Shown: one piece after another, positions 11,166-20,338 of the stretch | Layout of the letters: every line of letters starts with the position of its first letter | Position numbering within the stretch: position 1 is the first letter of the stretch | Source: Ampelocalamus luodianensis | Lineage: Eukaryota > Streptophyta > Magnoliopsida > Poales > Poaceae | NCBI GenBank assembly: GCA_036346255.1 | Contig: CM070636.1 | Coordinates: 22,575,539-22,639,538 of the forward strand | Reading direction: 5' to 3' | DNA length: 64,000 nucleotides | Translations under genes and position numbers: made by a program | Notes under the pieces: generated by a model | Databases searched by the model: none | What the model saw: the letters and a program-made list of their open reading frames with translations, nothing else | What the model was told of the DNA's origin: nothing

Positions 11166-12660
11166 ATTTCCCCAATAAAAGAAAGTGACTGATCTTGGCC
11201 TCCTATCTAGTTTGAACCTGAATAAAGCTAGGGTTACAGTGTATGTAGAAGCTTGGAAGGGTGAGTTAGAACCTTTTGGAGAATTACAGGAAACATGGGT
11301 ACAAGTGAGAGGCACACCTCCAAAATGGTGCACCTGGAATGTTTTTGACCAGATAGCTTCTTGCTTTGGGATATTGATAAATGTAGATTGGACTGGAATG
11401 TTGAAAAGCTTTTATGAAGTGGTCAGAATTCAGATTGCTTGCAGAGATCCTACCAGGATTCCTCAACAAAGAATGATGGGTGCAGAGAAGGTATTGTTCA
11501 TGCTTAATCTCCTGGTTGAGGGGAACAATGAGGTTCCTGCTGCGATCAATGGTGATAATCCTGATGAGGACAATGATGATGAAGATTTTGATGGGCTAGA
11601 TGGAGATGAGGAGAAAGATAAAGGTAAGAACGATGCTATGGATACAAAACAAACCCAGAGTTCAAATGCGCAAGGGCAATCAGGATATGCAAATCAGAAC
11701 ACTGGAAAATCAACAAACAACACTCCTGGTAAGAAAATGGCCAATATTCCTGAGTCCACTACAAGTAGACAGTAAGTAATGGATCCCCATAATTCCAATG
11801 ATGTTGAGATGAAGACATGGTTGCAGATGTTCAAATAGAATGCAAGTAAAGTGTTTAAAGATGAGGTGGTGGATGAAGCTAGGTGTTATCAGATGCTAAG
11901 AGATATGGAAATGATTGGCTCTGATGAGGAGGTGAGGAATTGGAAGAAATGGATGATGATGAACAATATTTTAGTGAAGATACAAAACATATCGATGCTT
12001 CATCTGAAGTAACATTGCCTGAAGATATCCTTCCAGACTTCCATAAATTGACGCAGAAAGAAGATAATGAAGATGATACAGAAGTTGATGGAAGTTATTC
12101 CTGGTCTCAGGAAAAGGTGGATATATCTCACATATCTCAAGCTAGTCCAGCTCAAAAGAGGAAGAAGCAATGGGGCCCTTTTCAAGCTCAAAGAAGAAGT
12201 ATAAGATTTGAAGATCAAGGCAAAACAATACTTCAAAGAGCTTAGGAGCTTCAACAGCAAAGAAACTTGGAATCCCATCCCAAACCTAAAGGTACAATCA
12301 ATAGTAACTCTTTTGAATCTCTTTCAGTTCAAGAACTTAATCACCTCTCTGAAAGTGTTGATATTGACGAGGGTAGAGATACGATGGAAAAAACTAATAA
12401 CATTTTTTTGTGCAAAGAACTTATGCTGAGAGAGTTGAAATTTACAAACAGAGTACCTCTGTGGGAGATAACTCTGTAATAGATGTTTCTCAAGGAATTA
12501 GAAATAATGTTAGCTCAGAAATGTTCTGTACATCTACCAAACCTTTATCAAAGGATCCGAGGGATGTTTCTTAGGAGGTAGTGACAGGGTTGTGACATAC
12601 TGCGAGTATGTATAGACGGGGCAAGCACCCTAGGAAAAATGGCAAAAAAATGAAAGGTAC
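11166..12660 (+). pseudogene. LINE ORF1, C-terminal part, and start of ORF2
   Basis: The frame resumes with VTDLGLLSSLNLNKARVTVY and a segment rich in W and G (WVQVRGTPPKWC, FGILINVDWTGML, EVVRIQIACRDPTRIP). This is the conserved domain after the zinc knuckle in plant LINE ORF1. An acidic tail follows (DEDNDDEDFDG, 11540-11620). Beyond 11780 the frame is broken, but short open segments continue. The ORF2 start codon is at 12650 (ATGAAAGG), cut 11 bases later by element B. Confidence 0.65.
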
Positions 12661-14659
12661 TGTCATGGACAAATATCCAAACGCGCACTGCAGCATCACA
12701 TGCTACTGTAGCACCATGGTACTGTAGCAGCACGAATATTAGGTCGGATTTGTTATTTAGGAATCTATCTATTAGTTGTTTGGTATTATCTATTGGTTAG
12801 ATAAGTTATTATTAGATTGGATTATTAGAGATAAGTTTTCTTATAGATTATTTCTTAGAGGTTAAGTCGGGTCGTCCCTATAAAATGGGAAGCATTTATG
12901 CATTATCAATAAACCAAGAAAGATGAATTAATCTAGTCTCCTTCCCAAGATTTTATCATCCCAATCTATAGTCTAATCTCTCGTCCCACCAAGCCGATGC
13001 CACCCGGCCTTCTTCCTAGCGGTGTTTACTCCATTATGAACTAATGTTCATTACATTTGGTATCAGAGCAGTCGATCCCTTCCCACGACTTCTGCTACCA
13101 TGATTATGGCGACAGATGAAACCATTAGACCTACCGCCGAGTCATTGGCTATGATAAAGGCTAACGCCAACAAGATGACCATAAGTACCAATGACAACGA
13201 CAGGAAGATGGCGGCCATCTTCCTCGACATGCATACCACTTTGGAGAAGATGATCATGGCAACGACAGCGAAGTCTCCCACAGCGGCGGCGATGCCTTCT
13301 GCAGAAGTGGTGACGCCTTCCACAGCGGAGCTACCTCCAGCAACTGCAGCAGCTGTTGCACTTCCACGTCTTACCGTGACGCTGTTGGAGCCCGTTGCGG
13401 CCCTATTGAAGTACGTCGTGGCCACCGCGGCGCTGCCAGGGTTGCTGCCATGCCTGTGCAGCAACCGATGAGTTTGTCGCAACCGCGCATGGAGGCAATG
13501 ATCTCCAAGGACTCATGTAGCCTTCGCAACCTCTCGTCAACATAGGGTCTCCTAAGGCTTCAGCCATGGCCGCCACCATAGCTCAAGGATGAGCTGTCGT
13601 GAAAGGAGGGGAGTAGTTGTCATGGGGGGTACTATTTATGCATGTGGGTACTATAGCGTCGAGATTAGGAAAGGATTACGTTCCCTAATATGAATATCTA
13701 TTTTCCTAGATAGTTGATTAGTTTCCTTGTATAGGGATTAGTTAATCGGAAGGTTATCTATTAGTTAGGAAAGTTATTATTGGTTTGGATTGTTAAAGAT
13801 ATTTCTTTAAAGATTATTTCTTAGAGGTCAAGTCGGGTCATCCCTATAAAAGAGGTAACATGTATCTATTATCAATCAAGCAAGAAGAACAAAGAAACAA
13901 TAGTTCATCCCCGTTTATGTCTATCTTTCTCCTCTAAAGTCTCTCCCCCTTCAAGCCGTCGCCGCCCGGCCGTCCTCCAGGCGGTGTTTACCCCGTAATG
14001 ATCTAAGATCATTACATTTGGTATCAGAGCCAACACCATAGCTTCCGATGCCGCACTATCTCTCTTGAAGAAGTTGAAGGCTAACAACGAAGAGCAGAAT
14101 GTCTTATTCGATAACATGACTGTTGTCCATTGGAGCTTCATTGATCCTTGTCCACGTGGCATGACGCCGTCATCATACCCTCTCATCAACATGGGCCACC
14201 AAGAACTTTAACCGCAGCCACCACCGCAGCTCGAGTACGAGCTGCCTCGTCGTGAGGGGTGTAATGTCATGGACAAATATCTAGACATGCACTGTAGCAC
14301 CACATGTTACTGTAGCACTATGGTACTATAGCAGCACGAATATTAGGCAGGGTTTGTTATTTAGGAATCTATCTATTAGTTGTTTGGTATTATCTATTGG
14401 TTAGACAAGTTATTATTAGATTGGATTATTAGAGATAATTTTTCTTAAAGATTATTTTTTAGGAGTCAAGTCGGGTCGTCTCTATAAAAGGGGAAGCATG
14501 TATGCATTATCAATAAAGCAAGAAAGATGAATTAATCTAGTCTTCATCCCAAGATTCTACCATCCCAGTCTATAGTCTAATCTCTCATCTCACCAAGCCG
14601 ATGCCACCCGGCCTTCTTCCTAGCGATGTTTACCCCGTTATGAACTAAGGTTCATTACA
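12661..14659 (+). mobile_element. Composite LTR element B with three LTRs
   Basis: The order is LTR1 12661-13055, PBS 13058-13069, internal region, purine tract, LTR2 13618-14016, PBS 14019-14031, internal region, purine tract, LTR3 14265-14659. LTR1 and LTR3 are both 395 bp and nearly identical (TGTCATGGACAAATAT at the start). LTR2 is 399 bp and clearly diverged but from the same family. The whole unit is flanked by GGTAC (12656-12660) and GGTAT (14660-14664), so it entered the LINE as one piece. Both internal regions end in a similar segment before the purine tract. There is no pol. Confidence 0.8.
13100..13471 (+). CDS. Short gag-like ORF in element B
   Basis: This 123-residue open frame starts 30 bases after the PBS. 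It has a charged N-terminal half and a long A/P/T/V-rich tail. It has no domain I can name. Its place right after the PBS suggests a remnant of gag from the helper element. It lacks any zinc knuckle or protease motif, so if translated it would be at most a partial structural protein. Confidence 0.35.
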   Translation: MIMATDETIRPTAESLAMIKANANKMTISTNDNDRKMAAIFLDMHTTLEKMIMATTAKSPTAAAMPSAEVVTPSTAELPPATAAAVALPRLTVTLLEPVAALLKYVVATAALPGLLPCLCSNR

Positions 14660-14883
14660 GGTATCTTCTTAAATATTAGGGGTTTGGATCAACCTGGAAA
14701 GACTCAATGCTTAATTGTTTACTAGAAGTTATTAGAGATAACAATGTTGATCTTGTGGGTTTCCAAGAAACAAAAAGAGAAAATTTCAGTAAGTCTTTTC
14801 TGAAATAATTAGTGGATAAAAGTTATTCGATTGGAATTGGCTCCCTGCGAGATCCACTGCGGGTGGTATTTAGATGGGGCTTA
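14660..14883 (+). pseudogene. LINE ORF2, start of endonuclease domain
   Basis: After the insertion the frame continues with NIRGLDQPGKTQ, then NVDLVGFQETKRENFSKSF and, one frame over, FDWNWLPARSTAGGI. These are the first motifs of the APE-type endonuclease of plant LINEs (N-I-R-G-L, the Q-E-T-K metal-binding glutamate, and the W-x-P/S-x-G-G-I strand). The enzyme nicks target DNA for reverse transcription. There is a stop after SFLK and one or two frameshifts. The frame is cut near 14884. Confidence 0.75.
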
Positions 14884-15690
14884 ACACTTACAAGACCGAA
14901 AACCGGGGAAACAAGGAAGCAGGAGAAATCGCAAATCCAAGAACGGGCAAGGAAAGACGGGGATAAGAATACGCCACCAGCCGAGAGCAGGGAGGACGAC
15001 GGACAGGGGAACAACGAACAACCGAAGACGAAACGAACGACACACCCGAGCGAAAGAGCAATAAGAAAGAGATGGGGGCTGGTGAAGGAGGAGGGGAGGC
15101 GGCCTCGGCGGGGAAGAGGGGGCGGCCTGGCAGCCGGTGAAGGAGGAGAAGGGGAGGCGGCCTGGCAAGAGCACCGCTGACCGCCGATAGCGAAAGCGGG
15201 GTGGGGAAGGGGAGGAGTCGTGCGGAGCCAGGTTGCGCAGAGGAAGGGACGAGGCGAGACCTGGGCAGCTGGGCTGGACGGGCACGCGTGTGGGAGCGCT
15301 CCGCCTGGAAGGATCGAAGGGCACGTGGAACCAAAAAAAAATCTGACGGCTGCGACGTAGAGAGACGCAAAATCGGACGGGAAAAGGAAAAAGTGGCGAC
15401 GTGGCCGCCCCTGGTCGCGCAAAAACTGTGTCCATTTATACCGGAGGACTAGAAGACCACCTGCCCTTCGGCGCGGGCACGAATGCGCCAGCAGCAAGCG
15501 TGGGCACGCGGACAGGCGCGCGAGCGTTTGGGCCCACCGAACGCGCATCCATGCAGCAGCACGCGAAACGCAGCAAGCGTAGGGCCGAAATCCAACGGCG
15601 CACGCCGGACACGGAGGCGATCGGATGCACGTTTTTTCCTGGGCGACGTGGACGCGCGTGCAGGGGCCGTTTCCACCGGCTGTTAGTTTT
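14884..15690. other. GC-rich insert in LINE ORF2
   Basis: This roughly 800-bp block is far richer in G and C than the LINE on either side and separates two adjacent endonuclease motifs, so it is an insertion. Long frames are open on both strands (for example 315 residues on the minus strand, 14823-15770), but they are rich in P, S and R and show no domain, as expected from base composition. No terminal repeats or clear target duplication were found. It could be a captured promoter or 5'-leader fragment, or a MULE-type insert. Confidence 0.45.
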
Positions 15691-17112
15691 AGTAATGTGA
15701 TGAAAGTTTTACGGATTGTTACAAAGTAATTTTCTGTGCAATGCCTAATTAAAAAAAAAGATGATTTCATTTGGAGATTGGTTACTGTGTATGGTGCTCC
15801 CTATGAAGAAGGGAATCAGGACTTTATTTCTGAACTTCATGAAATTTTCATTGGTGATGAACTATGATGCACGGACACAGATACATCGACACGACACGAC
15901 ACCGAGACGAGGATTCGTCATTTTCCCAAAAATGCCGATACGGCGACACGGCTATATACATTTAAATATGAAGAATAATATACACATATGTATTATTTTT
16001 TATTTTTCTACATGCTTGTCAAACTGAAATAATGTAGAGTGTAAAGTAAACAAGGATTATGTACCTCTCAATGATAACACTCGCATCTTTATTCTTCTTT
16101 CAGTTAGTTCATGATATGCTCAATTGTTCATATTAATAACATTACCAGGAATTCAAAATTCCATTAACCTAGGAGCCGGTGAGAGGCGGTGCATTGCTGC
16201 TTGTTGGTCGTCGGAGAGGGAGGAGGCATAGCGAGATAGTTGCACGACGAGGGCGACGGGGCGCGTGAGGGAGCTGAGGCGGCGTGCAGATGGGGGTCGG
16301 GAGGGGGGGGGGAGGGATCGGGATCGAGAGGAGCTAGGATTATGCGCTGAGGTGGGCCAGATGGGTCGTGTCGGATACTTGTCCAAGCCGTATCAGAAAT
16401 TTTAAAAATTAAAAATTATTGTTTAATTGATCAACACGCCACTGACACGTGTCCGTGGTGTGTCTGTGTTGGACACGGTGTCCGACATGGATACGGCAAC
16501 AAACTGAAGAGTCTGGTTAGATCACAATTAGATAAAAGTAACATTAAATTTGATTTTAAATGGTGTGACAGGTTCAATGAGTCGGTAGTTATGTGGGGCC
16601 TTATGGAAATTCAACTTGCTGGAAGACACTTCACTTGGGCTAATAATCAAGAAAATCTAATTTTGTCCACTATTGATAAGAGTCTTGTAGCACTTCCTTT
16701 GAAAGCAAATTTCCTCTGGCCACTGCTTCAGCTCTTACTAGGATTGGTAGCCATCATACCCCTATTCTGTGGGAATCTGCGGGTGACACTCCTAGGAAAA
16801 ATAGCCATAAGTTTGAAAAATGGTGGTTACACCATGATGAATTTAAGAAGGTTATTTATAAAGCTTGGAATACTCCTACTAGAGGTAAAAATGCTATTGA
16901 GAAATGGCAAGCTAAGGTAAGAAACCTTAAAAGGTTGGACTAGTAATAAAGAATCCGAGATCAGGAAAAGCAACTTTTAGATGAGTATAATGCTCTGGAT
17001 ACCCAATTTGAAGTTAGAAATCTAACCGAGGAGGAAAAAAATAGGATGTTATATATCAAGGTAGAAACAGAGAAATTGTGGGCTATAGACGAGACTGAAG
17101 ATACACAAAAGT
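15691..17112 (+). pseudogene. LINE ORF2, rest of endonuclease region (interrupted)
   Basis: 15691-15863 reads FIWRLVTVYGAPYEEGNQDF, the Y-G-x-P motif of APE endonucleases. The frame resumes at 16506 with FKWCDRFNESVVMWGLMEI and GRHFTWANNQENLILSTIDK. It then continues (in shifting frames) into KFEKWW and VIYKAWNTPTRGKNAIEKWQ, the linker toward the reverse transcriptase. Stops and frameshifts occur. The gap 15864-16505 is a separate insertion. The frame is cut again at about 17112. Confidence 0.75.
15864..16505. mobile_element. 642-bp TSD-flanked insert, unclassified
   Basis: AACT occurs at 15860-15863 and again at 16502-16505, and removing one copy with the insert restores the LINE reading frame. 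The left end is rich in 'gacac' and 'gatac' motifs (CACGGACACAGATACATCGACACG) and the right end in 'gacacg/gtgtcc' motifs, so the ends are roughly inverted. There is no coding capacity. The sequence type (many CGGATACG-like words) is a common grass repeat, but I cannot name the superfamily. Confidence 0.55.
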
Positions 17113-17666
17113 ACGGGTCTTAAGACCAAGGGTAGTGCACCCGCTCTCATCTAGTCGCCGGTAGAGTTTTTTTCCTGTCGAGGTAGTGAGACTCTGAGGT
17201 GATTAGTTAGGGAGGCGAGGTATCGCCCTCTAAACTCGGTCGAGACTCTTCCCGACAAGCTTTAATCTTTAGCTAACCGGTTAGGGATTGACTTTTTTTA
17301 TTTCTTGCTTGCTTGCTTGATAATGTATATATGCTATCTTTTTTACAGGAACGATCCGACTTGACCTATAAGAAATATTTTAAAACCTTATCTCTAGCAA
17401 TCTAATTTAATAATAACTTGTCTAACTAATATATATTACCAAGCACCTAATAGATAGATTTCTAAACAACAAATCCTGTCTAATACTCGCGAACATTGCT
17501 GTTCATGATTAGATTTCTAAACAACAAATCCTGTCTAATACTCGCGAACATTGCTGTTCATGATTAGATTTCTAAACAACAAATCCTGTCTAATACTCGC
17601 GAACATTGCTGTTCATGATGTGCTACAGTACTCACACGCTACGGTACTCGCCTAGATATTGGGCCA
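17113..17666 (-). repeat. Solo LTR C, same family as elements A and B
   Basis: Read in reverse, this shows the family order: 'gtactgtagcac', 'ggatttgttgtttagaaatct', 'aagtcggatcgttcc', the CTC-GCC-rich R/U5 block, and the final 'acccgtac'. The expected last bases are missing, so the U5 end is truncated. It splits the LINE after the linker region, which resumes near 17667. A 55-bp unit inside it is triplicated (17456-17620). Confidence 0.65.
17456..17620. repeat. 55-bp tandem repeat, three identical copies
   Basis: The unit starts AGATTTCTAAACAACAAATC and begins at 17456, 17511 and 17566. The three copies are identical over 55 bp each. It lies in the U3 part of solo LTR C; the other family members here have one copy of the equivalent segment. 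Confidence 0.95.
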
Positions 17667-17800
17667 TAGCAAAGGGCTAAGGATAGGAACATTAACGAGG
17701 GTGATAGAAATACTAGTTATTTTCATGTTGTAGCAAACCAAAGGAGAAAAACAATGATTCCTGTCCTAGATGGTCCTAATTGACTATGATGTCTGCAGAA
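17667..17800 (+). pseudogene. LINE ORF2 fragment before the RT domain
   Basis: The frame reads KDRNINEGDRNTSYFH, then VVANQRRKTMIPVLDGPN. This matches the segment just upstream of the reverse transcriptase in plant LINEs (G-D-x-N-T-x-Y-F-H). The sequence changes character after this, where gypsy G1 begins. Confidence 0.7.
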
Positions 17801-18439
17801 AGAGATCATATCTCTAGTTGATTTCCTTCTTTAGTTGTAAACCCTCTATACAAGGGTAAAAGATCATGAATAAAGGGCAAGCAGAAATTATCCGATCTCT
17901 ATATCTTTCGGTTGGGATTCTTGTTGAAGCTCCTGCGCTTGATGAAGTTGCATCACAGCCGTTCAAGCGTAAGGGCTCTGAGGCCCCGACCTCCCGTGTT
18001 TCATAGCTATCGGTTATGTTCCCTCGCGGGGAGTGACAACTTGCTATTAGATTTCCAGGTGCTAGGGTCTGCGCACGGACATCCACGGGTTGAAGACGCG
18101 CGTCGTCGACGACATGGATCAGCAACAATGTGCCCTCAACCTCGCCATGACAAGGCTGGAGCACGGAGTTCCAGATGAAGCCTTGCCACAACCCTAGGGG
18201 ATACTGTTGGCTGCCTCTAGCGTAGCCACATCCGCATCAGGTGCTGCCGCGGCCGTTGCCTCCGCAACCACAGTTGCCACGGCACCAACTTGGCTTGCCA
18301 CGCCTCCTGTGTTGCCTCCCGAACAGACTACCGCGGAGCGCCGCAATCCCTGTGCCCGCTGCGGTTCCAGTGCCACCTCGCGACGGCGATTGCGCAGCGG
18401 TTTCACGCTTGAACAATCTGAACTTCCCGAGTTTATGGC

Positions 18440-18917
18440 AAAGAAGATCCGCTCCCTTGTCTCAATCAGTGGGAGGGGGATTGGGGAGGGAGCGGGAGCG
18501 AGTGTGGGAGGGATTAGGGAATGGGCTGGTGGGCCACAGGAGGGAGGCAAGCGGTGGCGGCGGCCACTGGAGGGAGGTGAGGAGCGGCGGCGGCCACTAG
18601 AGGGAGGCGGGCCACTGGAGGGAGACGAGGAGCGGTGACGGCGACCACAGGAGGGAATTAGGGAGGGAGCTAGTTGTGGCGGCGCCTGATGTGGGAGAGT
18701 GCCGAATATCCAGTTAAGAAACCGGGAGACATTCGGATCTCGTCCCGGATTTGCTGGACATTGCCTGCTCCGAATCCGACCCCAAATCCTGATTCAACTA
18801 TCCGGATCCCATCCCGAATCCAGCCGGATAGTTTAATCCCTTCCCGAATCCGGGTCTGACTGGCTCTGGCTCCAGATCGGGCGAAAAATATCTATCCCGT
18901 TTTCATCCCTAATCCTG
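18440..18917. repeat. GC-rich minisatellite and repeat insert in G1 gag
   Basis: The gag frame is interrupted by imperfect direct repeats built on 'ccactggagggaggcgaggagcgg' (18530-18650). A stretch of 'atcc/ccgaatcc' words then runs to TTTTCATCCCTAATCC at 18902-18917. Such 'gggatgaaaacggg' ends occur in grass hAT-like miniature elements. Termini and target duplication are not clear. Confidence 0.4.
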
Positions 18918-19477
18918 GGGCGCTACACTTTCTGGTTCTTGATGGCTTTCGAGATAGAGGAATCGTCGTCACCTTGGTCTTTGCTACAATTGTGAAGAAA
19001 AATTCACGAGCAATCACAATTGCAAGCAACTGTTCTTCCTCGTCTGGGATGGCGTCATTGAGCCCACTGACGACGACGTGGCCGAGCCTCTGGTACATGC
19101 GCCTGCAGCCGATGACAGTGTCGGAAATTTTGCTCCATGAGCTGACCGGTGTACGGACATGTGCAACCATGCAGGTCAAGGCGCGCATCGGCGGCCAGGA
19201 GCTCACTGCCCATATCAATTCCGGCTCAACGCGTAACTTTCTATCCGACGACGCTGCTCCCCGCCTCAGCCTGAAGATGCAACCACGGGAGGACTTGCGT
19301 GTTGCCGTGTCCAATGGTGAACACGTGCCTTGCTCGGGTTTCAGCGCCAGCACCTCACTCGTCATCAACAAGGAGGAGTTCACCATCGACTTCTATGTGA
19401 TTCCACTAGGCCATTACAATGTCAGATGTTGGCCAGGTGCGCGAACTCTCCGGGCCTCAGCGTGTTTGCACTGGTAG

Positions 19478-19534
19478 GTGGTACATATTCACACGTACTC
19501 CGGTGATCCAGGAGTACGTGTGGATATGTACCAC
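19478..19534. repeat. 24-bp hairpin at the protease-integrase deletion scar
   Basis: Arms 19478-19501 and 19511-19534 are inverted repeats of 24 bp separated by 9 bases (GGTGATCCA). The single mismatch (position 12) is T opposite G, so in RNA the stem would be fully paired with one G-U. It sits where G1 has lost RT and RNase H. Confidence 0.85.
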
Positions 19535-20338
19535 TGATAACTACTAGTGCAACAAGACATAATCTCCATCCCGCGGGCCTGCTGCAATCGCTACCGGTGC
19601 CCTCTTAGGTGCGGCCCAACACTGCTATGGACTTTGTCGAGGGTCTACCCCACTGTTGACTGTCGTCACACCATACAAATAATTTATCCACAAGCGCATG
19701 GATTCGTGTAGCATTTCACCCTGGAGTATTATAGGAGATCGTAATTTCCACGGGAAGTCTTAATGAACTAGGGATATCAAATTAACAAGTACCAAGATAT
19801 TACCTGACTTTCCGAGAAGAAGTTTGAAAACAGACAGTGGGTGTTGACCACACACGCACTGATCCAACCACACATTTGTACAACCAAAGGAAGGTAGCAA
19901 GACAGAGTCTAAGTAACCGGTTAGGAGTATTGTGGTTGCTTATTAGTGATCTTGGCAATTACAATACTTAGGCAAACTATCGTCAGGTGATTATCGGCAA
20001 CTTCCAGGATTTTACTCCTATCAAACTTATTGTGAGGCCTAGTAGTCATTCACCCTGTCACCGTACATGGGAGTTGCATCAACCCACAATAGCTGGCATC
20101 TCAAGGCAATTCAAGACCTAGACACCACGTCTAATTCTATGAATTGCTACTCTACCCAAACAATTTGTAATTAACAATAGAGCAATATAAGGACATCGAG
20201 AAGCAAGACTTTGTTGTTAATCAAAGATAATAGATCGTGCACAAAATGGATCACTATATTAACAATGGTAAAGTGCTCATACATAGGTAAGAAAGGTACA
20301 TGGAGCCGGAACACACACCGAACTACCGAAGATTTTCC

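Larger units (their letters stand above)
8506..17800 (+). mobile_element. Plant LINE broken by nested insertions
   Basis: Pieces of one non-LTR retrotransposon lie in order and on one strand at 8506-9464, 11166-12660, 14660-14883, 15691-15863, 16506-17112 and 17667-17800. They carry an ORF1 with a CCHC zinc knuckle and the endonuclease part of ORF2. Each gap is filled by a later insertion, and several gaps show target-site duplications. The reverse transcriptase domain and poly(A) tail are not present. The element stops near 17800 where gypsy G1 begins, so the 3' half was lost or lies elsewhere. Confidence 0.8.
17800..19653 (+). pseudogene. Gypsy G1: LTR remnant, gag, protease, start of integrase
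   Basis: After an AT-rich stretch with LTR-leader style (TACAAGGG near 17848), gag-like frames appear (DDMDQQQCALNLAMTRLEHG near 18110). A zinc knuckle follows near 18965 (GLCYNCEEKFT, HNCKQLFFLV). The retropepsin region at 19140-19430 shows AHINSGSTRNFL; the family motif is DSGST, so the catalytic Asp appears changed to Asn. RT and RNase H are missing: protease is followed within about 110 bp by the integrase N-terminal side (HPAGLLQSLPVP near 19565, MDFVEGLPH at 19627-19653). Frameshifts and an in-frame stop are present. The element continues at 49080. Confidence 0.75.

Noticed and set aside
12661..14659. CRISPR-like or phage-type repeat array
   Set aside because: The repeats are about 395-bp LTRs with PBS and purine tracts; there are no short spaced repeats.
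14823..15770. 315-residue minus-strand open frame
   Set aside because: It lies in GC-rich DNA where all frames are open, has no domain, and overlaps LINE coding on the other strand.
17113..17666. Exact target duplication for solo LTR C
   Set aside because: CAAAAG-like words occur on both sides, but the LTR's last bases are missing, so the borders cannot be fixed.
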